Shown here piece by piece: positions 26,514 through 33,662 of a stretch of 64,000 nucleotides of DNA; position 1 is the first letter of the stretch; each line of letters opens with the position of its first letter. The DNA is from Alkalimonas amylolytica (GTDB taxonomy: Bacteria; Pseudomonadota; Gammaproteobacteria; Enterobacterales; Alteromonadaceae), in NCBI RefSeq assembly GCF_900107845.1, contig NZ_FNRM01000003.1, positions 248,001 to 312,000 on the forward strand, given 5' to 3'. Position numbers and translations under genes: made by a program. Below the pieces are notes generated by a model. It did not search any database, was not told the DNA's origin, and saw only the letters and a program-made list of their open reading frames with translations.

Positions 26514-27347
26514 TTAAACCTTTTTACGATAGATGATGCCAGGGTTACAACGAATCATTTCAAAGTCAGAGTTCACACTGGATAACGACTCAGAAGCGCC
26601 TAAAATCAGGTAACCACGGGGCCCTAAAGCCCCAGCGAACTGCCGGATAATCTTGGCTTTTACCTCAGGGGAGAAGTAAATCAGCACATTGCGGCAAAAG
26701 ATGATATCGAACTTACCCAGCAGTGCGTAACTGTCCAATAAATTGAGGTGGCGGAAACTGACATTCTTCCGCACGGCAGCTTTTAGCCGCATCATGCCGT
26801 TGCCACTGTCTTCAAAAAACTTAGCCCGCCGCTCAGGCGATAATCCACGGGATAATGCCAGGCCATCGTATTCAGCTCGCTGGCAATGCTCCAGCATGGT
26901 ATTGGAGATATCGGTTCCCAGCACATGAAGCCCCAAGCTAAAAGCACCCGGTCGGCTTTGCTGGTATTCAAGCCCGGTCATGGCAATGGAGTATGGCTCC
27001 TGACCTGAAGAACTGGCCGCCGACCAGATTTTTAACGTACGGCTGGTTTTTTCCAGCTCAGGCAGAATTTGCTTCTTTAACAATTCGAATGGATAGGTAT
27101 CCCGAAACCATAAGGTTTCATTGGTCGTCATCGCATCTATTACAGCAGAACGCAACTGGCGCTCAAAAGGGCTCAGGGTTTTTGCTACCAGCTCAGACAA
27201 AGACGCCACATTAAAGCGGGCCATCAAAGGACCAAGCCGGCTTTTCACCAAGTACTGCTTATTATCGCCCAGCACGATACCGCATTGCTGCTCCAGAAAG
27301 TCACGGAACACCTTGTACTCGCTGTCTTGCAGCTCACGATTTGGCAT
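26514..27347 (-). CDS. cheR: Chemotaxis protein methyltransferase CheR
   Basis: A 277-residue enzyme that methylates glutamates of chemoreceptors with S-adenosylmethionine. The N-terminal helical domain is followed by the SAM-binding segment IWSAASSSGQEPYSIAM and by FDIIFCRNVLIYF. MTTNETLWFRD is the conserved receptor-domain link. It follows cheV by 21 bp and precedes flgB, the usual order in polar-flagellated gammaproteobacteria. Confidence 0.95.
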   Translation of the reverse strand: MPNRELQDSEYKVFRDFLEQQCGIVLGDNKQYLVKSRLGPLMARFNVASLSELVAKTLSPFERQLRSAVIDAMTTNETLWFRDTYPFELLKKQILPELEKTSRTLKIWSAASSSGQEPYSIAMTGLEYQQSRPGAFSLGLHVLGTDISNTMLEHCQRAEYDGLALSRGLSPERRAKFFEDSGNGMMRLKAAVRKNVSFRHLNLLDSYALLGKFDIIFCRNVLIYFSPEVKAKIIRQFAGALGPRGYLILGASESLSSVNSDFEMIRCNPGIIYRKKV

Positions 27348-27368
27348 CGATTGGTTCCTTAACTGCCA

Positions 27369-28298
27369 TTAATCCACATGCAGCCACTTCTGAACAGATT
27401 CGGCCAGCTCATCGGGGTTAAACTTGGCGATGAAATCATCTGCCCCTACCTTTTTTACCATCTGCTGATTAAAGACACCACTTAATGAGGTATGCAGTAT
27501 CACATGCAGTTTTTGTAGTTTTGGTTCAGCTTTCAGGGCAGCGGTTAGGGTATAACCATCCATTTCCGGCATTTCAATATCAGAAATTAACAAACCCACT
27601 TTTTCAGTAATGGATGACTCACAATCGGCTGCTGTTTGCTGCAAAAACTCAAAGGCCTCGCGGCCATTTTTCACCAGGTGCATTTTTACACCCAGATTTT
27701 CCAGAGCTTTTTTCACCTGATTTCGCGCGACTGCCGAATCATCGGCAATCAGGATGAAGCGCTCCCCCAAATCATGCTGGACAGTATCAATCGAAATATC
27801 TTTGCTTAAACTGGTTGGTGAAGGGCTAATTTCTTCCAGAATTTTTTCCACATCTAGAATTTCAATCAACTCCCCATCCACCTCAGTCACTGCGGTCAGA
27901 TAGCTCTGCTTACCGGCGGTTCCTTCTGGAGGAGCCATAATGGAATCCCAGTTGATATTAATGATGCGCTCAACACCTTGCACTAAAAAGCCCTGGACGG
28001 AGCGGTTGTACTCAGCAATCACTACGAAACTCGTTGCTAAATCGGTAATCGGCTTACCGCCAATCGCCAGGCTCAAATCAATCACTGAAATGGTTTGACC
28101 GCGAACATGGGCAATGCCACGCACCCATTTATTACGTTTTGGTAGCGCCGTTAAATTAGGGCACAGCAATACTTCGCGCACTTTAAAGACATTGATCCCA
28201 TAGCGCTGCTTGCCTGGAAGGCGAAACAGCAGCAACTCCAACCGGTTTTGTCCCACCAGTTGCGTGCGTTGATTTACGGAATCTAAAATACTTGCCAT
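27369..28298 (-). CDS. cheV: Chemotaxis coupling/response-regulator protein CheV
   Basis: A 309-residue hybrid. Residues about 20-165 form a CheW-like coupling domain (LLLFRLPGKQRYGINVFKVREVL). Residues about 178-309 form a receiver domain with the phospho-acceptor Asp in LLISDIEMPEMDGYTL and the conserved Lys region near the end. It links receptors to CheA and adapts by phosphorylation. It is divergent from flgA, and no clear sigma-28 or sigma-54 site is visible in the 136 bp between them. Confidence 0.95.
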   Translation of the reverse strand: MASILDSVNQRTQLVGQNRLELLLFRLPGKQRYGINVFKVREVLLCPNLTALPKRNKWVRGIAHVRGQTISVIDLSLAIGGKPITDLATSFVVIAEYNRSVQGFLVQGVERIININWDSIMAPPEGTAGKQSYLTAVTEVDGELIEILDVEKILEEISPSPTSLSKDISIDTVQHDLGERFILIADDSAVARNQVKKALENLGVKMHLVKNGREAFEFLQQTAADCESSITEKVGLLISDIEMPEMDGYTLTAALKAEPKLQKLHVILHTSLSGVFNQQMVKKVGADDFIAKFNPDELAESVQKWLHVD

Positions 28299-28434
28299 CT
28301 GCGGCTCCTGTCATCGGGCAAAGAGGATCGATTCTTGCTATTGCACTACAACGAGGCGCTTTCAATTCAAACCGCCTGAATTTTGACACTGGTTTTTATT
28401 ACCGAAACTCGTCACTAAGCATAGCCGAAACCTT

Positions 28435-29154
28435 ATGAAAATGTACGATAAAATCTGCTGCATTGCCAAAATTATCCTGCCAATCGTGGTTATTTTCACC
28501 ACGATAGCTGTAAAAGCCGATGCACCGCTCCATCAGTACTCGACAGAAGAGCTGACTGAGCTGGCATTGCAATGGTTGAATGAAACGCAGCAGCAAGATG
28601 AACAAGCAGAGCGTCAGTGGCAACTGCAGGGCTTGGATCCCCGCATCGGGGTAAAAAGCTGTGCTGCACCTGTAGAGCTAAGCTTGCCCGGTGCCCTGCG
28701 CAATCGCCAGGCCACAGTACAAATTCGTTGCGAAGCCCCTCAACCCTGGCAACTCTTTATACCTGCCCGCTTCACTGACCTGGTAACAGCTGTGGTCGCG
28801 CGGCAAAACCTATCGCCTGGCACTCGGTTAACTGCCGACATGCTGCAACTGGAACAACGCGAGCGGCGCTTGCAGCGCGGTACACCCGTTGATAACCCTG
28901 AGTTTATTTTAGGTGCCCGTAATCGCAGAGCTATTAGCCTGGGCCAAATTATTAGTCTGCAGGATCTTTGTCTTGTATGTCGTGGCGATGTTGTTACAAT
29001 TCATGTAGATCATGCAAGCTTAAGTGTCAGCGCCACAGGCATTGCCGAGCAGGATGGTAGCCTGGGTGATTTGATTCGGATACGAAACCGTCAATCAAAT
29101 CAGCTGATTGAAGCCAGTGTAACGGCAGTGAATGAAGTAAAAGTACACTTTTAA
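28435..29154 (+). CDS. flgA: Flagellar P-ring assembly chaperone FlgA
   Basis: A 239-residue periplasmic chaperone for FlgI. The signal peptide covers about residues 1-28. The C-terminal SAF-type domain shows VVARQNLSPGTRLTADMLQ and a late GDVVTIHVDHASLSVSATGIAEQDGSLGDLIRIRNRQS, characteristic of FlgA. It is divergent from cheV and is followed by flgM, which has its own sigma-28 promoter. Confidence 0.93.
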   Translation: MKMYDKICCIAKIILPIVVIFTTIAVKADAPLHQYSTEELTELALQWLNETQQQDEQAERQWQLQGLDPRIGVKSCAAPVELSLPGALRNRQATVQIRCEAPQPWQLFIPARFTDLVTAVVARQNLSPGTRLTADMLQLEQRERRLQRGTPVDNPEFILGARNRRAISLGQIISLQDLCLVCRGDVVTIHVDHASLSVSATGIAEQDGSLGDLIRIRNRQSNQLIEASVTAVNEVKVHF

Positions 29155-29174
29155 TCATTCACAGAAAAAAATTC

Positions 29175-29201
29175 TAAAGTTTTCTATATCCCTGCCGTTA
29201 G
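29175..29201 (+). promoter_or_regulatory. Sigma-28 promoter for flgM-flgN
   Basis: TAAAGTTT is followed, with 15 bp between TAAA and the -10, by GCCGTTAG, matching GCCGATAA at six of eight positions. It lies in the flgA-flgM gap, 40 bp before the flgM ATG. Autoregulation of flgM by sigma-28 is common. Confidence 0.75.
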
Positions 29202-29241
29202 TATGAGCATAGGGAGTTTGATCAGTAGGTAGAGGTTTCAG

Positions 29242-29586
29242 ATGGTCAGTCAAATTAACAACACCCCGCCAGCCAATGCTGGCAACCAGGTAAAAAAAGA
29301 AACGGTTGAACAAACCAACCAACGGCAGCAGGTTACGCAGCAAAAACAGGCTGGCGCTACCCCACAGCCGACAGCACCGCAAGCCAAGCAGGACTCTGTG
29401 TCAATCACGCCACAGGCCAAGCAAATGGCGCGCTTGCAAGAAAAAGCCAACAACAGTTCTGGCATAGATCAGGAAAAGGTTGAAAAAATTAAACGGGCTA
29501 TCGCTGATGGCAAGTACCAGATTAATGTCGAACAGTTGGCCAAACGCATTATGCAATTTGAGAGCGAAATTTTTCGTAAAAACTGA
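29242..29586 (+). CDS. flgM: Anti-sigma-28 factor FlgM
   Basis: A 114-residue protein that holds sigma-28 (FliA) inactive until it is secreted through the completed hook. The N-terminal 60 residues are a Gln/Ala-rich disordered tail. The C-terminal EKVEKIKRAIADGKYQINVEQLAKRIMQFE is the sigma-binding region. AGAGG precedes the ATG. It overlaps flgN by one base. Confidence 0.93.
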   Translation: MVSQINNTPPANAGNQVKKETVEQTNQRQQVTQQKQAGATPQPTAPQAKQDSVSITPQAKQMARLQEKANNSSGIDQEKVEKIKRAIADGKYQINVEQLAKRIMQFESEIFRKN

Positions 29587-30014
29587 TGACAGCCACTGAC
29601 CTGAATACCCTACTGTTACAGCAAAAGGAGCACCTGGATGTGCTCCTTTCGTTATTGCGGCAAGAAATTGCCGCCATCGCCAGTCGTCAGCCAGATGAAT
29701 TGGAAAGCCTTGGCCAACAGAAAGTAGCTTGTCTGGAGGCCTTGCAGCAACTTGATCAACACATTGCTGAGCATCCACAACTGCAAGACGCAAGACAAAC
29801 TGAAGATTTCCAGCAGGCTGTGTCGGAAATGGAACAGCTACTGACCAACTGCAAACAACAAAATGAAGTGAACCGCCTGGCACTGGAACAAAGCCAGCTC
29901 AACTTGCAACACTTCAAAAATGAACTGTTGCAGCTGCATGGGAAATCAGGACTGACTTACGATCGCAAAGGCAAACCAGCGGTCGACCATAAAGGCAAAG
30001 GCTTTAAAGCTTGA
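29586..30014 (+). CDS. flgN: Flagellar export chaperone FlgN
   Basis: A 142-residue cytoplasmic chaperone for FlgK and FlgL. It is predicted to be a long helical hairpin rich in Gln, Glu and Leu, with LLQQKEHLDVLLSLLRQEIAAI at the N-terminus. Its position directly after flgM with a one-base overlap is diagnostic. The sequence itself is poorly conserved in this family, so position carries much of the weight. Confidence 0.9.
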   Translation: MTATDLNTLLLQQKEHLDVLLSLLRQEIAAIASRQPDELESLGQQKVACLEALQQLDQHIAEHPQLQDARQTEDFQQAVSEMEQLLTNCKQQNEVNRLALEQSQLNLQHFKNELLQLHGKSGLTYDRKGKPAVDHKGKGFKA

Positions 30015-30035
30015 CCATCTCTTTGTAAAACATTC

Positions 30036-30488
30036 TTAATAATAACGGACATGCCGAATACGACGTTGTGGCTGCTGTGCCTGATACAACTCATAGACAT
30101 CCCTAAAATCCAGCTCCAGCTCTGTGGCATAGGCATCCCCTACCGGATAACTTTTCACCACCCGGGCACCCCGAATCACCCCCTGTACTGAGGCTCTTAA
30201 CTGCTCATCACGGACCAGTAATTGCTGCATACTGGTAGTGGCATCAATGCGCTGACCATAGACTTGCTCTGCCAACTCACGGTAAGCATCCAGCTTGGAT
30301 GCCTGTAATGCCATCAGCATTTTATGCTGCTCGTTTTCTCCAGGTTGCAATGATAAAGGTGCATAGCCCACAGCCCGAAGCACCGGGAACTGCTCTGGCG
30401 GTACAGTTTCCCACTCTACATGGCGATCTGCTACCAGACTGCAGGCCGACAACAGCAGTAAGCTGCAAATAATCAGGATTTTGTTCAT
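30036..30488 (-). CDS. flgP: Flagellar outer-membrane lipoprotein FlgP (LPP20-like)
   Basis: A 150-residue lipoprotein. The start is the second of two adjacent ATGs at 30488 (30491 is equally possible); the longer frame to 30650 has no support and crosses the promoter. The signal peptide ends in a lipobox with Cys (SLLLLSACS). The mature region has ALQASKLDAYRELAEQVYGQRID, the LPP20/FlgP signature. In Vibrio and Campylobacter, FlgP builds the outer-membrane-associated ring or disk of the flagellar motor. It is divergent from flgT, with a sigma-54 site in between. Confidence 0.9.
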   Translation of the reverse strand: MNKILIICSLLLLSACSLVADRHVEWETVPPEQFPVLRAVGYAPLSLQPGENEQHKMLMALQASKLDAYRELAEQVYGQRIDATTSMQQLLVRDEQLRASVQGVIRGARVVKSYPVGDAYATELELDFRDVYELYQAQQPQRRIRHVRYY

Positions 30489-30518
30489 CATCAATCTCCA
30501 CAGGTGATACATTTTAAA

Positions 30519-30534
30519 AGCAAAACACGCGCCA
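30519..30534 (-). promoter_or_regulatory. Sigma-54 promoter for flgP
   Basis: On the minus strand TGGCGCGTGTTTTGCT matches TGGCAC-N5-TTGCW with one mismatch and correct 12-bp GG-GC spacing. It lies 31 bp upstream of the flgP start. Confidence 0.8.
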
Positions 30535-30566
30535 ACTTGCCTTAACGATCCTGGTTTTGAGAACAG

Positions 30567-30582
30567 TGGTACACAACTTGCT
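30567..30582 (+). promoter_or_regulatory. Sigma-54 promoter for flgT
   Basis: TGGTACACAACTTGCT matches TGGCAC-N5-TTGCW with one mismatch and correct spacing. It lies 67 bp upstream of the flgT ATG, back to back with the flgP site. Confidence 0.78.
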
Positions 30583-30648
30583 TTTTCAATCGTCAGAGAC
30601 CAACTAACGTCAAAAGTCTGGCATAGTTTAGTGCTGAGGAAAATCATC

Positions 30649-31782
30649 ATGCGAATGCTGTTTATTGGGCTAGGATTGCTGCTTATCAGCTTGAGTGCTG
30701 CAGCCGACTGGGTTGAAGCCAGTGGTCAGGCGGTGATCCGCGGTGGTGACGAAGCCGAAGCTCGCACCAAAGCTACCGAAGATGCCGTCCGACGGGCCTT
30801 GCTCTATGCCGGAGCCTCCATCAGCAGTGTACAGCAGGTGACTAATGGCTTACTGACAAAAAGCTCCATGCAATGGCAAAGCCATGCAGAAGTAAGGCAA
30901 ATTGAGCTGGTCCGAGAGCAGCGCATTGGTCGGACTCTCGAAGTGACTATTCGGGCCGATATTTTCCCACAACATGCGCAATGCCAAGGTGCGGGCTACA
31001 AAAAGCCGCTGCTGGTTAGTCCCTTTACACTTCGCAATCCACAACAAAGCGTGATTGGCGATCTGCAAACCATTGGTGAAGTCAGCGCCAGAAAGGTATA
31101 TCAGCAGCTGCAAGGATTATCGAATAGCTCGATACCAAGCTGGCTTGACTACCCGGATCTAAACCGCCACTTGTCTGCAAGAGAGCGCAGCAGTTTAGTG
31201 CAGCAAACTAACGCGGATTATCTGGTCACTGCCAGTATCGAAGATGTCTCTTTGGGTGAGCGGACAGATATGAACCTGCGGTTTTGGTCCGATGCCAGAC
31301 GTGAGCGCTTTTTTCACATGCGGTTGCAACTGCAACAATTAAGTACAGGCAAGGTGCTATTGCAACAAGAGTACCGTACTCAAGCCCGCTGGGATTTCCG
31401 CCAACGTACCAGCATACCACCATTGGATCACCGCTTTTGGTTGACCAGCTATGGTGAGGCCATTAACCGGGTACTGGATGCTGCAGTCATCGATATTGAA
31501 GATGCTTTGCGCTGCGAGCCCTTTATCGCAACTATTACTGAAATCGGCAATAACAGACTGCACTTAAAAAGCGGTCAAAACGTCGGACTTAGACGTGGTG
31601 ATGAGCTCACCATCTTGTACCGACAACAAGGTATTCGGGCTGATAATACCCGCTTTCGCGTCAGCCCACTGACGGTGCGTATTACCGATCTTGGTTATGA
31701 TTGGGCCATTGCCGAAAGCGTGGGTGAGCGCTTACTCAGTAATGTACAAGTGGGTGATGCCGTGACCAAGCTTACCCCCTAG
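30649..31782 (+). CDS. flgT: Flagellar H-ring protein FlgT
   Basis: A 377-residue periplasmic protein. The ATG at 30649 has GAGGA eight bases upstream; a GTG at 30631 is less likely. A signal peptide ends near SAAADW. The region WVEASGQAVIRGGDEAEARTKATEDAVRRALLYAGAS is the conserved FlgT N-terminal domain, and the rest follows the three-domain length known from Vibrio FlgT. FlgT forms the H-ring around the basal body and helps recruit the stator-associated T-ring. It is divergent from flgP. Confidence 0.93.
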   Translation: MRMLFIGLGLLLISLSAAADWVEASGQAVIRGGDEAEARTKATEDAVRRALLYAGASISSVQQVTNGLLTKSSMQWQSHAEVRQIELVREQRIGRTLEVTIRADIFPQHAQCQGAGYKKPLLVSPFTLRNPQQSVIGDLQTIGEVSARKVYQQLQGLSNSSIPSWLDYPDLNRHLSARERSSLVQQTNADYLVTASIEDVSLGERTDMNLRFWSDARRERFFHMRLQLQQLSTGKVLLQQEYRTQARWDFRQRTSIPPLDHRFWLTSYGEAINRVLDAAVIDIEDALRCEPFIATITEIGNNRLHLKSGQNVGLRRGDELTILYRQQGIRADNTRFRVSPLTVRITDLGYDWAIAESVGERLLSNVQVGDAVTKLTP

Positions 31783-31838
31783 CTAATCAAAAATACGGGT
31801 GGAATCTACACTCTTTATTCAAATTTATGGAAACAGCC

Positions 31839-31867
31839 TTTACAGGACTGACCACTATCTGTACAAT
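31839..31867 (+). promoter_or_regulatory. Sigma-70 promoter upstream of the riboswitch
   Basis: TTTACA and TACAAT are separated by 17 bp. Transcription would start near 31874, directly before the predicted aptamer. The fit of position and spacing supports both calls. Confidence 0.7.
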
Positions 31868-31871
31868 TCGC

Positions 31872-31960
31872 GCCTCCACTTGGCAAGTCAGCTGAAAAGC
31901 TGAACGCGCAAAGTCATGGGCCTAACGAAACTCTGTTTCTATGGTAGCCAGACCGCACAT
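31872..31960 (+). ncRNA. Predicted c-di-GMP-I (GEMM-I) riboswitch
   Basis: The order of elements matches the GEMM-I aptamer. GGCAAG (31882-31887) is followed by a stem capped by a GAAA tetraloop (CAGCT-GAAA-AGCTG, 31889-31902), then GCGCAAAGTC, then GGGCCTAAC. A second stem (GAAAC-TCT-GTTTC) closes and continues into TATGGTAGCCAG. CCTAA with TATGG is the 11-nucleotide receptor that docks the GAAA loop, a tertiary contact typical of this class. Compared with the Vibrio Vc2 aptamer, the joining segment before GCAAAG has about two extra bases. A promoter starts just upstream and the porin ATG is about 97 bases downstream. The following leader can form a stem-loop from about 32003 to 32029, a possible expression platform. 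Confidence 0.8.
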
Positions 31961-32056
31961 TCTAAAGCGTCCACTTGCCTCGATGGAATAACACTGTGTT
32001 GCTGGCCTAGGAGCCCACACATCGATTTCCCACCAATGATCGGGGTACAGATCCAC

Positions 32057-33193
32057 ATGGTATCAAAAATCAAACAACTCAGTTTGGGTGTATTGCTGGC
32101 ACTGAGCGCCACTGCAGCTCAGGCGGAAATTCGCTTCAACGGCTTTGCATCCATTCAAGCAGGTAGCACCTTATCCAGCTCTGATAGCCTCTATGGCTAC
32201 AATAACGAAGTCGACTTTAAAAACGAATCTCTGTTTGCCTTGCAGGCCCAAGCTGATCTTGGCGATCGTTTGTCCGTGACCGCTCAGCTGATGGGACGTG
32301 GTGCCAATGATTTTAATGCTGAGTTTGAGTGGGCTTACCTGACCTATGAACTGAACAGCCAAACCCGTATCAATGCAGGTCGCCTGCGCACACCTTTCTA
32401 CCGCTATTCCGATTTTATGGATGTCGGCTATGCCTACGACTGGGCCCGGGTACCGAGCTCGGTCTACAATCTGGATTTTAATAATCTGGAAGGCGTTTCT
32501 CTGGTCCGCTTTGGTCAGTTAGGTGAGGTAGATTCTACACTGCAATTGATCCTGGGAAGCTACAGCGGTACAACCGCCATTACCCCAGCCCCAGCTGATG
32601 CAACTATCGAACGAATTGCCGGTGCTACCTGGGAGCTGGTACAAGGTGATTTCAGTGCCCGGCTGGCTTATTTAACTGGCAAACTGACGCTGGTTGATCA
32701 AGATGGCGAACTCTCAGGTTTGCTCAACCTGCTGGAACAATCAGGCTTTGCCAGTACCGCCAGTCAAATCCGCATCGATGATGCCAGCAGTGCCTTTATG
32801 GGGCTTGCTTTAGGCTACGATAACGGCAGCCTGGTGCTTAGTGGTGAAGTGGTCCGTGCCCGGGTGAAAGATACCGTGATCCCAACCCAGAATGGCTATT
32901 ACCTGTCGGCGGGTTATCGAATCGACAGTTACACGCCTTTTGTCAGCTTTGAGCGTCGTGATAATGATGGCAAGGCAGAGATTTATCAGGCATTGGCTGC
33001 CGAAAATCTATTCCGGCCTGCTGTCACTACAGTAGTAGAATCCTTCACCACCAAGCGTGACACCTGGAATATTGGCAGCCGCTATGATTTCCATCCATCC
33101 GCAGCACTGAAAGTGCAGTTTAGTTCACAAAAAGACAAAGTAGCCGATCGTCGTGATCAGTTGCTGACTGTCGGTATCGATCTGGTCTTTTAA
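32057..33193 (+). CDS. Outer-membrane porin-like protein
   Basis: A 378-residue protein with a Sec signal peptide ending in AAQA. The ATG at 32057 is chosen because it starts this signal peptide; the open frame extends upstream into the riboswitch and is not translated there. The mature part begins IRFNGFASIQAGST and consists of alternating hydrophobic/polar strands ending in LTVGIDLVF with a C-terminal Phe, the outer-membrane beta-barrel signature. The substrate is unknown. The next gene, a PstS-like protein, is 10 bp downstream and likely in the same transcript. Its leader contains a predicted c-di-GMP riboswitch, so its level probably follows c-di-GMP. Confidence 0.85.
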   Translation: MVSKIKQLSLGVLLALSATAAQAEIRFNGFASIQAGSTLSSSDSLYGYNNEVDFKNESLFALQAQADLGDRLSVTAQLMGRGANDFNAEFEWAYLTYELNSQTRINAGRLRTPFYRYSDFMDVGYAYDWARVPSSVYNLDFNNLEGVSLVRFGQLGEVDSTLQLILGSYSGTTAITPAPADATIERIAGATWELVQGDFSARLAYLTGKLTLVDQDGELSGLLNLLEQSGFASTASQIRIDDASSAFMGLALGYDNGSLVLSGEVVRARVKDTVIPTQNGYYLSAGYRIDSYTPFVSFERRDNDGKAEIYQALAAENLFRPAVTTVVESFTTKRDTWNIGSRYDFHPSAALKVQFSSQKDKVADRRDQLLTVGIDLVF

Positions 33194-33203
33194 GGAGCTA
33201 GCT

Positions 33204-33596
33204 ATGAAAAAGTTTTTGCTTGCCAGCCTGGCGCTTGTTTCATCCGTCTGTGCTGCTGATATTGCGATTATCGCTCACCCGGCAACGGCTGATGTCAGCC
33301 TGGAAGAAGTATCCCGTATTTTTATGGGCCGGGCCGGCAGTCTGATGCCGGTTAATTTGCCAGAGAACAACCCACTGCGCGATCAATTCGAGCAAGAAGC
33401 GTTGGGCCGAAGCCCGGCACAGATGAAAGCCTACTGGTCTCGTCTGGTATTTACTGGTAAAGGCCGGCCACCGGTTGAAGTAGACTCAGTCGCGGCTAAA
33501 ATCGAATTTGTCGCCGCCAACCCGAACAGCCTGGGCTATATCCCTGCCAGTGAAGTGACCGATCAGGTACGAGTCATTGCCACCCTAGCCAACTAA
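33204..33596 (+). CDS. Small PstS-like periplasmic protein
   Basis: A 130-residue protein with a short signal peptide (about residues 1-18, ending VCA). The mature sequence has VSLEEVSRIFMGRAGSLMP, then FTGKGRPPVEVDS and NPNSLGYIPASEV. These are the end segments of PstS-type phosphate-binding proteins, but this protein is less than half the usual PstS length and no ABC transporter genes are nearby. Such short proteins are common in Alteromonadales and Vibrionales, often annotated as phosphate ABC transporter substrate-binding protein. The ligand is not established. A strong terminator follows. Confidence 0.8.
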   Translation: MKKFLLASLALVSSVCAADIAIIAHPATADVSLEEVSRIFMGRAGSLMPVNLPENNPLRDQFEQEALGRSPAQMKAYWSRLVFTGKGRPPVEVDSVAAKIEFVAANPNSLGYIPASEVTDQVRVIATLAN

Positions 33597-33618
33597 GATC
33601 CGAGAAACAGAAAAACAA

Positions 33619-33643
33619 ATGCCGGCTTGATGCCGGCATTTTT
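33619..33643. terminator. Bidirectional terminator between pstS-like gene and recD
   Basis: ATGCCGGC and GCCGGCAT pair around a short loop, with T runs on both sides. It can end the plus-strand porin transcript and the minus-strand recBCD transcript. Confidence 0.88.
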
Positions 33644-33662
33644 AATTGAGTAAAAAAACCCA

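Noticed and set aside
28299-28434. Flagellar promoter in the cheV-flgA divergent gap
   Set aside because: I found no sigma-28 or sigma-54 pair with correct spacing; a TTGACA-like -35 before flgA has no convincing -10.
30609-30640. Second sigma-54-like sequence just before flgT (TGGCAT...GC)
   Set aside because: The GG-GC spacing is 13 bp instead of 12; the site at 30567-30582 fits better.
31916-32056. N-terminal extension of the porin frame to 31916
   Set aside because: It would start inside the riboswitch and place 47 residues before a clear signal peptide.
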